Of a DNA stretch of 64,000 nt, positions 55,975 through 64,000 are shown one piece after another. Position numbers and translations under genes: made by a program. The notes beneath the pieces were generated by a model. The model saw only the letters and a list, made by a program, of their open reading frames with translations. It was not told the DNA's origin and ran no database searches. This stretch comes from Rhodobacterales bacterium RIFCSPHIGHO2_02_FULL_62_130. GTDB taxonomy: Bacteria; Pseudomonadota; Alphaproteobacteria; Rhodobacterales; Rhodobacteraceae. The stretch lies in NCBI GenBank assembly GCA_001828855.1, contig MHZT01000003.1, positions 186,001 to 250,000 of the forward strand. Direction: 5' to 3'. Every line of letters begins with the position of its first letter. Within the stretch, counting starts at the first letter, position 1.

Positions 55975-57015
55975 TCACGCAGGCTCCATTGCGGTGAGCA
56001 AAGCAACATTGTCGGGATGGGCGGCGATTTCGCCGGACTCGATCCGCAAGGCGATATCGACGACGCGCGCGTTGATCGGGGCGGTCTTGCCATGCTGCCG
56101 CAGCACATTGACCACCCAGCCATTGACCTCTTCGATTTCGGCCCGACGCCCTTTGCGCCAATCCTGCAAGGATGTCGTCAAAGTATCCTCGCGCGAGAAG
56201 GTCCGAAGCACCTCGTCGAATATCTGGTCCACATAGCGCTCGGGGTGATTGCTCATGACTGGTGGCATGCCGATGATCGGCATGATCGTCGCGCCATCGG
56301 CCAGCGCGGCTTGCATCGCCTCATATCCTGCGTGGCGCATCACTTCGAGCATACCGGGCGCTCTTGCCGCGTCATTCAGGGCTGTGTCGATGATGGCAGA
56401 GGGGATCAGTTCCGCAGCGTTCACGACCAGTTTCATCCATTTGGCCGAACGGATGTCATCGGTCACCTCGACCCGCCCCGAATTCCGCAAAAGCTGCGCC
56501 ACGCTTTCAACCCGGTGCTGCTGAGCCGGATCAAGCGCCCCAAGCGCGAACCAGCTTTCGTCGTGGTCATTCTGGCGGTTCGTGACGCCCGGAACCCACA
56601 TGTTCGAGGCGATTTCGATGACGGCACCGATGGTTCTGTGTCGGCCCACAACCGTTGCGATGTCTTCGTGCGTCATGCCGTTCTGCAGACCGACGATGAA
56701 CCCATCGGGTGCCAGCACCGGTTTGATCAGGTGGCTTGCCCAGACCGTGTCGTAGGCCTTGACCACAAGGAAGACCAGATCGAAGGGCTGCCTGATCTCG
56801 GCGACCTGACACAGGTGCAGGGCCGGCACGCGCACGTTCAGGCTTCGGGTTGGCAGGTTGACGGTGATGCCGTTGGCACGGATCGCTTCGACATGGGCGG
56901 GCCATTGGTCGATGAAGGTGACATCCAATCCGGCAAGGGAGAAGTCGGCCGCTATCGAGGCACCTTGCGCGCCTGTTCCCAGAAACGCGATGCGGGGGCG
57001 GTTTGTCATGGTCAT
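55975..57015 (-). CDS. Ketopantoate reductase (ApbA/PanE) family oxidoreductase
   Basis: The 346-residue protein has the NADPH motif FLGTGAQGAS at residues 10-19, KAYDT near 87, the QNGMTHED segment near 110 and the catalytic-lysine region KWMKLVVNAAE near 192. PanE-family members reduce 2-keto acids or related carbonyls. It overlaps the dioxygenase gene by four bases. In this operon it probably reduces a keto acid from ring cleavage, and not ketopantoate; that is inference from neighbours. Confidence 0.78.
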   Translation of the reverse strand: MTMTNRPRIAFLGTGAQGASIAADFSLAGLDVTFIDQWPAHVEAIRANGITVNLPTRSLNVRVPALHLCQVAEIRQPFDLVFLVVKAYDTVWASHLIKPVLAPDGFIVGLQNGMTHEDIATVVGRHRTIGAVIEIASNMWVPGVTNRQNDHDESWFALGALDPAQQHRVESVAQLLRNSGRVEVTDDIRSAKWMKLVVNAAELIPSAIIDTALNDAARAPGMLEVMRHAGYEAMQAALADGATIMPIIGMPPVMSNHPERYVDQIFDEVLRTFSREDTLTTSLQDWRKGRRAEIEEVNGWVVNVLRQHGKTAPINARVVDIALRIESGEIAAHPDNVALLTAMEPA

Positions 57016-57890
57016 TCCGAGGTTCCTTGCATCACGCCACGCCGTTGCAGAACAAAATCATAGGTCGAGCGCCATTTCGTCTCGCCGTCCTGAACTGGCA
57101 CGAAGGTGGCGATCAGTGATTGTTTCACTCCAAACACGGCATCAGAGTCGAGATAGGCATCCCCTGCCACGAAGGTGTGGGTGATAACGGTCTCAAAGCC
57201 GTCACGGCTGATGATGAAGTGCATATGGGCGGGGCGATAGGGATGGCGGCCAAGCTGCGCCAGCAATTGCCCGACCGGACCATCGTCGGGGATCGGATAC
57301 GAGACTGGCCTGATGCCTTGGAACCAGTAGCGCCCATCCTCGCCGGTGACGAAGACGCCCCGATTGTTATGGGCGGGCTGGACGCCGGGTTGCTGCACAT
57401 CATAAAAGCCGTCTTCGTTGTCAGACCAGACATCGATCCGCACCCCTTCCAGCGGGGTGCCGTCAAGATCAGTCACGGTGCCTTCGAACAGGCAGGTTTC
57501 GCGGCCGCCGTCCTTGGTAATGCTGGCCCCCATCGGATATTCAGGCACGCCATCGACGTGGAACGGACCCAGCACGGTGTTTTCGGTGGCCCCCTGCGGC
57601 CTGCGGTTGTTGATGGCATCCACCAGCATCGACACGCCCAGCACATCGGACAAAAGAATGTATTCCTGCCGGTTTTCATCACAGATCTTGCCCGTGCGGG
57701 TCAGGAAGTCGATGGCCAGACTCCATTCGTCCTGCGTCAGCGCCACGTCTTTGACAAAGGCATGAAGATGCGACACCAGACTGGCCATGACCCGCGCCAG
57801 ACGGGCATCGGCAGATGGTCCCATCCGCGCATTGACAGTCTGCACCGAGGCTTCTTCGGTGAAATAGCCCGTGCTAGCGTTGGCAGTCAT
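57012..57890 (-). CDS. Hydroxyquinol 1,2-dioxygenase-type intradiol dioxygenase
   Basis: The 292-residue protein matches intradiol dioxygenases of the hydroxyquinol type in length and in N-terminal segments EWSLAIDFLTRTG (near 55) and RQEYILLSDVLGVSML (near 74). The ferric ligands are seen as Tyr163 (GFYDVQ), Tyr198 (PVSYPIPDDGPVG) and His222/His224 (RPAHMHF). The family cleaves hydroxyquinol to 3-hydroxy-cis,cis-muconate, which gives maleylacetate. Its place behind a sugar-type ABC transporter is unusual. Which aromatic substrate it uses is not shown. Confidence 0.82.
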   Translation of the reverse strand: MTANASTGYFTEEASVQTVNARMGPSADARLARVMASLVSHLHAFVKDVALTQDEWSLAIDFLTRTGKICDENRQEYILLSDVLGVSMLVDAINNRRPQGATENTVLGPFHVDGVPEYPMGASITKDGGRETCLFEGTVTDLDGTPLEGVRIDVWSDNEDGFYDVQQPGVQPAHNNRGVFVTGEDGRYWFQGIRPVSYPIPDDGPVGQLLAQLGRHPYRPAHMHFIISRDGFETVITHTFVAGDAYLDSDAVFGVKQSLIATFVPVQDGETKWRSTYDFVLQRRGVMQGTSE

Positions 57891-57975
57891 GGAGCATCCC
57901 TTCAACTGGACAGCATATCTTACGGCTCTGCCCAAGCAGGCAGGGGGGGCGTTTCGGGGCCAAGGTCATGGCTTT

Positions 57976-60504
57976 TCAGGAGTTCGTGCGGCTGCGCGCG
58001 GTTGAATAAATCAGCGCGGCCGACAGGATCAACGCCCCTTGGAAGACGTATTGGTATGTCTGGGAAAGCCCGAGGAAGGACACCGCATTCAGCACCTCGG
58101 TCAGAAGAACGGCCCCCATGACCGTCCCGACAAAGGTGCCACGGCCGCCACGCAGGCTTGTGCCACCCAGAACAACGGCTGTGATGCTGGCCAGCGTGTA
58201 ATTCACCCCCTGCTGGGGATCACCGACACCGATCTGGACCATCAGCATGACGGCTCCAAGGGCGGTAAAGAACGCAACGGCGATGTAACCGGTGATGGCC
58301 ACACGATCCACACGGATGCCCATCCGCCGCGCTGCACCTTCCTCGGAGCCAAGCGCGCGTAGTTGCCAGCCCGCCCTACTGTGACGCAGGACATATTCCG
58401 CAATCAGGGCAACTACGACCAGCGCGATGAAGGCCACGGGGATCGGCCCCAGCTTCCAGCCGATGACATCCATTACCGCAAAGTTGATATAGCCCCCCGG
58501 CCCGTCGCGCAGCACAAAGCTTAGCCCCTGAAGGCCGATATACATCGCCAAGGTCGCCGCAATCGGGGTGAAGTTGGCAAACCGGATCAGGCAGCCATTC
58601 ACCGCCCCGACCACGAGTGCCGCCGCGACCATCAAGGCAAAGCCAAGCGCGATTGTCTGCGGCGACTGCCCGTCATTGATGAAGAACGAGGCGACGACGA
58701 CCAGAAAACCGGCCAGAGGCCCGACCGAAAGATCAATCCCGCCGATCAGCAAGGCAATGGTCTGCCCCATCGCAATGAAACCAAGGGCCGTCGCCAACAA
58801 CAGGATGTTCGAGATGTTGAAGGCCGACAGATAGTTGGCGTTCTGGCTGAACACGTAAAGGCCCAAGGCCACCACCACCGCGACCAAAGGCGCGACAGTT
58901 GCGTTGTCGCTTTGCAAGTAGTGATGCAATCTGCGCCCCTTGTCGCGGGCGCGTTGCACCGCATCTCCGGCGGTGGTGCCGTGTGATTGTGCCTTGACCG
59001 CGGCGGCGACTATGCGGGCTTCGGTCACATCGTCGCCGCGCAGCGTCTGCGCCACTTGCCCGCGTGACATCACGACGACGACATCGCACAGCCCTTCCAG
59101 TTCTGCAGCATCGGACGAATTCACGATAACGGGCGTTCCCGATTGCGACACCTCGCGCAAGATCCGGTAAATCTCGAACCGTGCGCCCACATCGACGCCT
59201 TGTGTCGGCTCGTCTGCAAGGATGAAGCCGGGCCGCGACATCAGGGCGCGTGCCATCACAACCTTTTGCTGGTTGCCCCCCGATAGCGACAATATTCCTG
59301 CATCCAGCCCCGGCGTCTTGACCGCAAGCGATCCGAACACCTTGCCGACCTCGGCCAGTTCCTTGCGGCGGCTAACGATGCCAAAGCTGCTGAACTGGTC
59401 CAGCGCGGAAAAGGTCGCGTTCTCGCGCACGGTCAGGTCGGCGGCGATGCCTTCGCTGTGGCGGTCGGATGGCATGTAGGCGGTCTTTTTCTTGACCTCG
59501 GCCTGCGACAGCGCAACGCCGTTCAGCCGAACCTCGCCCTGCCACGGCTCCAGCCCCGCCAGCGCCCGCATCAACCCGGCCTGACCATTGCCTTCGACCC
59601 CCGCGATGCCGATGATCTGGCCGCGACCGATCTCGAAGTCGATGCCTTTGAACTTGCGTCCTGACAGCCCTTGCACGGCAAAATTGATCTGCGGGGCGGT
59701 GTCCTCGCATTTCGGCGGAAAGGCCGAAGCAAGGCTGCGCCCGACGATCATTTCCAGCAGGTCATCATCCGAGACGTCGCGCACAAGGGCGCCCCCTTCG
59801 ACCCGCCCATCGCGCAAGACGGTCACGCGATGCGCGATCTGGCGCAATTCGGCCAGTCGGTGGGTGATGTAGATCACCGCCGTGCCTTTTGCCACGACGC
59901 TGCGGATGCGGCTGAACAGCATCTCGGTCGCGTCCTGATCCAGTGCCGCAGTCGGCTCGTCCAGAATGAGAACCGGAGGCCGCGTCGCCAGAGCCTTGGC
60001 GATTTCCAGCAGATGCTTTTGCGCTACGGTCAGGCTGTCGGCGCGGGCGTGCAGCGGAATGGCCAGTCCGACATCATCCAGCATCGCCCGCGCAATTGCA
60101 GCCGGATCACCGCCCGCGAACACGTGGTCGGGCAGGGCGACGCGCAGGTTCTCCAGCACTGACAGATCATCCAGCACCGCCGGATGCTGATACGAGATCG
60201 CCACCCCCAAGTGGGCGGCCTTTTCGGGCGACATCGGTGTAACCGGCTGCCCGTCAAAGGCAATCTCGCCATGCTCGGGTGTCAGAACGCCCGAGATGAT
60301 ATTCATCAGGGTCGATTTGCCTGCGCCGTTTTCGCCCAGAATTGCATGAACCTCGCCGGGGTAGATGTCGACCGACACATCCGACAGTGCCACCACACCG
60401 GAAAACACCTTGGTGATGTTGGAAAGGCGGATTTTGGGCGCGACAAGGGCTGCCTCGGCGGCCTTTTGCATGTGCATGTCATTCATGGGCGTTACCTCGG
60501 GCAT
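57976..60504 (-). CDS. Fusion of tandem CUT2 ATPase and permease
   Basis: The 842-residue protein joins two ATPase domains (Walker [10 protein letters not shown] near residue 57, Walker [12 protein letters not shown] near 180, second-domain LSGGNQQK near 400) to a permease from about residue 530 to the end (GGIDLSVGPLAGF near 605 and GGTSLRGGRG near 785). These are normally separate proteins. A second, free permease is encoded at 61640, so the transporter may contain two different permease halves. The start is 60504 or the in-frame ATG at 60486, which has a GAGGTAA site. Confidence 0.88.
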   Translation of the reverse strand: MPEVTPMNDMHMQKAAEAALVAPKIRLSNITKVFSGVVALSDVSVDIYPGEVHAILGENGAGKSTLMNIISGVLTPEHGEIAFDGQPVTPMSPEKAAHLGVAISYQHPAVLDDLSVLENLRVALPDHVFAGGDPAAIARAMLDDVGLAIPLHARADSLTVAQKHLLEIAKALATRPPVLILDEPTAALDQDATEMLFSRIRSVVAKGTAVIYITHRLAELRQIAHRVTVLRDGRVEGGALVRDVSDDDLLEMIVGRSLASAFPPKCEDTAPQINFAVQGLSGRKFKGIDFEIGRGQIIGIAGVEGNGQAGLMRALAGLEPWQGEVRLNGVALSQAEVKKKTAYMPSDRHSEGIAADLTVRENATFSALDQFSSFGIVSRRKELAEVGKVFGSLAVKTPGLDAGILSLSGGNQQKVVMARALMSRPGFILADEPTQGVDVGARFEIYRILREVSQSGTPVIVNSSDAAELEGLCDVVVVMSRGQVAQTLRGDDVTEARIVAAAVKAQSHGTTAGDAVQRARDKGRRLHHYLQSDNATVAPLVAVVVALGLYVFSQNANYLSAFNISNILLLATALGFIAMGQTIALLIGGIDLSVGPLAGFLVVVASFFINDGQSPQTIALGFALMVAAALVVGAVNGCLIRFANFTPIAATLAMYIGLQGLSFVLRDGPGGYINFAVMDVIGWKLGPIPVAFIALVVVALIAEYVLRHSRAGWQLRALGSEEGAARRMGIRVDRVAITGYIAVAFFTALGAVMLMVQIGVGDPQQGVNYTLASITAVVLGGTSLRGGRGTFVGTVMGAVLLTEVLNAVSFLGLSQTYQYVFQGALILSAALIYSTARSRTNS

Positions 60505-60547
60505 GTCACCGTCCTGCTGTCCCGCTTTGCGCGGAAAGGTCTTAGAA

Positions 60548-60577
60548 CGCGGCCCGAGGCAAATCCCCCGGGCCGCG
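60548..60577 (-). terminator. Hairpin between binding-protein and ATPase-permease genes
   Basis: CGCGGCCCG at 60548-60556 pairs perfectly with CGGGCCGCG at 60569-60577. It lies in the 81-bp gap after the binding-protein gene and probably protects or partly terminates that message. Confidence 0.65.
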
Positions 60578-60585
60578 CGCTGTCT

Positions 60586-61647
60586 TTATTGGCCGACGGC
60601 CTTGGCCTGCGCGTCATCTGCCATTTCGGCCGACAGATAGATCGAACCGGGCAGGTCATCGCGGCAGGTCACAGGGTTCGGACTGCCGGTGACCGAGTTT
60701 TCATAGACCGGCGCCTTGAAGATATTGTCGGCAGGCGGGGTGCCACCGGTTGCCAGAGCCACCGCCCATTGCACGGCCAGACGCACGTTGTCGTTGCCGG
60801 TTGCCACGGTGAACAGTTTGAAGTCCGGATTGGCTTCGTGGTTCTGTTGCCAGAAGCACGACAGCGAATTGCCGTCCGAGGTGGCAATCGCGGGGATCGA
60901 GCGGTTGAACTCGGCAAATACCGGCAGCGCGCCCACCAGCGACGGGCCAAAGTCGGACACGATCACGTCGATCTTGTCGTTCTTGGCAATCTCGGCGGAA
61001 AGAACCTGCTGGGTCAGCGAGGGGTCCCAGTTGGTGACGGCAAAGGGTTCGGGATTGATGAAGACATATTTGTCATCCAGCACCTGTTTCATGCCGGCCA
61101 GTTCGTCCAGACCCTGGCTGTTGCCTGCGGGGCCAGAGAGGAACAGGATATTGCCGCCCTCGGGCAGGGTTTCCTTGATCCAGTTGCCCCAGCTTACGCC
61201 ATCCTCGACAAAGGACGACCCGATGAACTTGGCATAGTTCTCGCCTTCGACACCGCCGACGTTCACGCGGTAAGGCACCACGATAGCGCCCGAACGATGC
61301 GCGTTGGTCAGGGCGGGCAGCACGGCGGGGCCTGCGTCACCGAACACAACCAGCGCCTTGATACCGCGCGCCGCCATCGAGTTGATGTCCGAGATCGCCT
61401 TCTGGGTGTTGCCCTGACCATCGGCATAGACATATTCGGTGATGCTGGGGCATTTCGCGGCCTCTTCCTGACCCGAAGCCGTCGTCACAAGACGCCAGCT
61501 ATTGCCGCCAAACCCGTCGAGCAGGCCAAGCGAAGCCTGGTTCGGTCCGCACCAAGACGGCGTTTCGGCAAGGGCTGTTGTCACTGACAGCGTGGCGGTC
61601 AGGGTTGCGGCTGCAAAAGCCGCCGACATGATCTTCGCTTTAGACAT
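60586..61647 (-). CDS. Periplasmic binding protein of the fused ABC transporter
   Basis: The 353-residue protein has a signal peptide ending ALA-E near residue 27 and a type I sugar-binding domain. Four cysteines of the mature chain (WCGPN, AAKCPS, LSCFW, VTCRDD) could form two disulfides in the periplasm. GGAGGAT before ATG 61647 fixes the start, which overlaps the upstream permease stop by eight bases. Neighbours point to a cyclic polyol or aromatic-related ligand, but the sequence alone does not show it. Confidence 0.83.
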   Translation of the reverse strand: MSKAKIMSAAFAAATLTATLSVTTALAETPSWCGPNQASLGLLDGFGGNSWRLVTTASGQEEAAKCPSITEYVYADGQGNTQKAISDINSMAARGIKALVVFGDAGPAVLPALTNAHRSGAIVVPYRVNVGGVEGENYAKFIGSSFVEDGVSWGNWIKETLPEGGNILFLSGPAGNSQGLDELAGMKQVLDDKYVFINPEPFAVTNWDPSLTQQVLSAEIAKNDKIDVIVSDFGPSLVGALPVFAEFNRSIPAIATSDGNSLSCFWQQNHEANPDFKLFTVATGNDNVRLAVQWAVALATGGTPPADNIFKAPVYENSVTGSPNPVTCRDDLPGSIYLSAEMADDAQAKAVGQ

Positions 61648-62671
61648 TGTCCGTATCCTCCGAGTTGGACTGTTGTGCACGATTTGTTGCGGACCGCTTC
61701 CAGCGGACCGAGTAAACGCCGATCCCCAGAACCAGAGCCAAAGCCTGAATGATGGTCTGGGCGGAAAACGGCACTCCGACGGCGAGGGCGAACTGGCTCA
61801 ACTGGTTGAGAAAGAACGCGGCAATCACGGTCGAAATTGGAAACCCTCGGCCACCCAGCAAAGAGGTTCCGGCCAGCACCACCACCGCAACCGATGGCAA
61901 AAGCAGGCTATCCCCCTGAAAGGCGGTGGGTTCGCGGGTGATCCCCGAAATCAGGATACCCGCGACGCAGTAAAGCAGTTGCGCCAGCACATAGGCCATG
62001 GATTGATAGAGACGCACGCGCAGACCGGCAGCATGGGCGGCGGCAGGGTTTGCCCCGATCGCCTCGAACTGGCGACCGGCGACTGTTGCCTTCAGCACAA
62101 AGCTGACAAGGACCATCAGGCCGAGTGCAAAGAGCAACGAGTTTGGAACTCCGCCTGTTTTGCCGCCTGCGATTTGCGACATCAGCGGCGTGGTGATGCG
62201 TGGCACGCCCCCCGAAACCGCAAAGACGGCCCCGTACAGCAGCGCGTTCATCCCGATGGTCGCAATGATGGCATTCAGCCGCATCACCCCGACAAGGATG
62301 CCGTTGGCGATGCCCGCTACCAGCGCGCAGGCAACCGCGATCAGGACCGCAGACAGCAACTGCCCGTCATCGCCCGATGACATATGGGTGGTGATCACCA
62401 CCGCCAGCGATACCCCTCCGGCCAGCGACAGATCGAAACCGCCTTGCTGGACCACCAGCATCTGCCCGAGACCGACAATGGCAATGATCGCGGCAAAGGG
62501 CAGGCTTCCGGCCAGCGCACCTGCCGAAATCGCCGAGGGCGCAAAGGCCGCGCAGACCAGCAGCAGCACCAGCGTCGAGGCCACCACGGTCACAAAGCCA
62601 CGGGCAAAGCGAACCGACCCAAGACCCAGCGGAAGCCCGCCCGAAGATGTTACCTGAAGTTGTTGCGCCAT
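61640..62671 (-). CDS. CUT2-type ABC transporter permease
   Basis: The 343-residue permease has about eight to ten hydrophobic stretches, with GGFDLSLAGGVSLAVV near residue 77 and GTSLLGGRGFPISTVI near 274. It is a free-standing permease beside the fused ATPase-permease gene, so it probably forms a heteromeric channel with it. Its 3' end overlaps the binding-protein gene by eight bases, and the dehydrogenase gene lies 32 bp upstream in the same direction. Confidence 0.85.
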   Translation of the reverse strand: MAQQLQVTSSGGLPLGLGSVRFARGFVTVVASTLVLLLVCAAFAPSAISAGALAGSLPFAAIIAIVGLGQMLVVQQGGFDLSLAGGVSLAVVITTHMSSGDDGQLLSAVLIAVACALVAGIANGILVGVMRLNAIIATIGMNALLYGAVFAVSGGVPRITTPLMSQIAGGKTGGVPNSLLFALGLMVLVSFVLKATVAGRQFEAIGANPAAAHAAGLRVRLYQSMAYVLAQLLYCVAGILISGITREPTAFQGDSLLLPSVAVVVLAGTSLLGGRGFPISTVIAAFFLNQLSQFALAVGVPFSAQTIIQALALVLGIGVYSVRWKRSATNRAQQSNSEDTDNV

Positions 62672-62703
62672 TCGGTTCTCCCCTCCCGTGTGCGTGCCGT
62701 CGT

Positions 62704-63684
62704 TCAGGCTATTTCAAGCGTGATCTTGACGGCCTTTGTGGGGTCTTTGCCCAAGTCGTAGGCTTTGATCGCATCATCCAGCGCAAAGCTGTGGGTCTGG
62801 ATCGGTGACAGGTCGATGCCGGTGCGCTCCAGAAAGCGGATCGCGGCGGGCCAGACACCCGGCGATCCGATGCAGCCGCGCACGGTCAGATCCTTGATCT
62901 GGATTTTTCCCAGTTCGACCGGAATTTTCTGGCCGATGCTGATGCCCACCATCGAGACAAAGCCTTCGGGCCGCGCATAGTCGAACACGTTGGCCAGCGA
63001 CGACGGATGACCTGCCGCCTCGACCACCAGATCGGCGCCGCCTTTGGTCATCTCGGTCACGGCCTCGACCGGATTGCCGTCGGACGGGTCCACCGTGCCG
63101 ACCGCCCCCAGCTTCATCGCGATTTCGCGGCGCAGAGGCACAGGATCGACCACGATCACCTTGGCCCCCATGCCGATGGCCGCCGCCGCCGAGACCAGAC
63201 CGATGGTCCCCCCGCCAGAAACCACCACCGTCTGCGAGGCATCCACCCCGCCATGACGCAGCACCGCGTAATAGCCGCAGGTAAAGGGTTCGATCAGCGC
63301 GCCCTTGGCATCATCGACACCATCGGGAAGTTTGTGCAGCCATTCGGGGCGGGCGGCAAAGTATTCGCGGTTCGCCCCGTCCATGGAAAAGCCGAAGTGG
63401 TGGATGCGTTCGGGTGTGCGGATCACGCATTCGCCCACCACTCGGTCGCCGCGCTGCAAGCCTTTAACGTTGCGGCCAACCTCGACCACCTCGCCCACCC
63501 ATTCGTGACCGGGGGTCACCGGATAGGAGATCGGGATGATGTATTTACCCGCCAGCAGTTCATAATCCGAATGGCAGATCCCCACACGACGCGACCGCAC
63601 CAGCACTTCGTTGTCGCTGATCGAGGGCGTCTGGATATCGGTTACGATAGGCTGGTTCGGCTTGTCGAAAATCAGGGCTTTCAT
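62704..63684 (-). CDS. Zinc-dependent alcohol dehydrogenase lacking the structural zinc lobe
   Basis: The 326-residue medium-chain dehydrogenase has catalytic zinc ligands Cys37, His60 and Glu61 (CHSDYE, GHEWVGEV) and the NAD motif GGGTIGLVSA near 157. The loop that usually holds four cysteines for a structural zinc (around residues 85-105) has only one cysteine and is shortened. It likely oxidises a polyol or sugar hydroxyl in the pathway of this operon. It follows a Gfo/Idh-type gene that enters from the right edge. Confidence 0.82.
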   Translation of the reverse strand: MKALIFDKPNQPIVTDIQTPSISDNEVLVRSRRVGICHSDYELLAGKYIIPISYPVTPGHEWVGEVVEVGRNVKGLQRGDRVVGECVIRTPERIHHFGFSMDGANREYFAARPEWLHKLPDGVDDAKGALIEPFTCGYYAVLRHGGVDASQTVVVSGGGTIGLVSAAAAIGMGAKVIVVDPVPLRREIAMKLGAVGTVDPSDGNPVEAVTEMTKGGADLVVEAAGHPSSLANVFDYARPEGFVSMVGISIGQKIPVELGKIQIKDLTVRGCIGSPGVWPAAIRFLERTGIDLSPIQTHSFALDDAIKAYDLGKDPTKAVKITLEIA

Positions 63685-63706
63685 CTGTCTCTCCGTCTGT
63701 GCGCGC

Positions 63707-64000
63707 TCAGGCTACGGTTTCGATGCGGCCGCTTTTGGCCGATGCAAATACGGCCTCCAGCAGAGCGATGTTGTTGACCAGATGCTCGGCGGTCACCGGA
63801 TAGATGGGGCCACCGCGCACGGCACGGGCAAATGCCACAAGGTTGTCCTGCACCGGTTCGGCCTTGCCGATCTCGCGGGTGATGATCGGGCCACCGGCCA
63901 TGGCCGAGGTGACGATCCAGCCATCAGGGGCCTCGACATGGGCCTTGTCGCGGATGTCGATCCAGCCCTTTGATCCGTAGACGGTAAAGCGCGACATGAA
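63707..64000 (-). CDS. Gfo/Idh/MocA-family oxidoreductase, partial (N-terminus beyond window)
   Basis: Ninety-seven codons up to the stop at 63707 are present and the frame is open at the right edge. They encode the C-terminal domain of a Gfo/Idh/MocA oxidoreductase: a beta-strand segment FTVYGSKGWIDIRD followed by GGPIYPVTAEHLVNNIALLEAVFASAKSG (residues given in two parts) and the short tail. The NAD-binding domain is outside. It is first in the operon so far as seen, so it could oxidise the imported polyol. Confidence 0.72.
   Translation of the reverse strand, partial: FMSRFTVYGSKGWIDIRDKAHVEAPDGWIVTSAMAGGPIITREIGKAEPVQDNLVAFARAVRGGPIYPVTAEHLVNNIALLEAVFASAKSGRIETVA

Overview
The window looks like chromosomal DNA of an alphaproteobacterium of the Rhodobacterales (Rhodobacter/Gemmobacter-like). 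The support is the high GC content, the sorbitol/mannitol (smo-mtlK) operon in Rhodobacter order, the UPF0262-infA-maf-RNase G-yacG group, an FnrL-type box, and short intergenic repeats of a kind common in that order. I recognised the families from the translated sequences only; no database search was run.

Layout. 1-6.6 kb: end of a desaturase gene, then a LacI-type regulator and an inositol-type uptake operon (IolI-like isomerase, binding protein, permease, ATPase, inositol dehydrogenase). 6.8-14.8 kb: HAD phosphatase, SorC regulator, smoEFGK transporter, sorbitol and mannitol dehydrogenases. 14.9-17.9 kb: arsenic operon (ArsR-ArsC fusion, GAPDH, ArsJ). 18-20.8 kb: seven-repeat secreted protein, XRE regulator, kinase gene remnant, tRNA-Thr. 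20.9-23 kb: murA, DUF2948 and two small genes. 23-28 kb: a second sugar ABC transporter and an FGGY kinase. 28-38.3 kb: GbpR-ChvE-GguAB and a non-phosphorylating L-arabinose/D-galactose oxidation pathway. 38.4-44.1 kb: FAD oxidase, MFS transporter, metG, GlxA-type regulator. 44.3-51.7 kb: hisD to yacG housekeeping group, interrupted by a redox-sensing HxlR/quinone-reductase pair, then tRNA-Phe. 51.9-55.6 kb: c-di-GMP phosphodiesterase, a 36-residue membrane protein behind an FNR-type box, and a TRIC-like channel. 55.6-64 kb: an operon on the minus strand in which a sugar-type ABC transporter with an ATPase-permease fusion is linked to dehydrogenases and a hydroxyquinol-type ring-cleaving dioxygenase.

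The common theme is capture of sugars and polyols. Five periplasmic binding-protein genes each belong to their own transporter operon, and each is followed by a GC-rich hairpin before the next gene, which would keep the binding protein more abundant than its membrane partners. The least familiar unit is the 55.6-64 kb operon. Its gene content suggests that an imported ring compound is oxidised to a trihydroxybenzene-like intermediate and then cleaved; this is inference.
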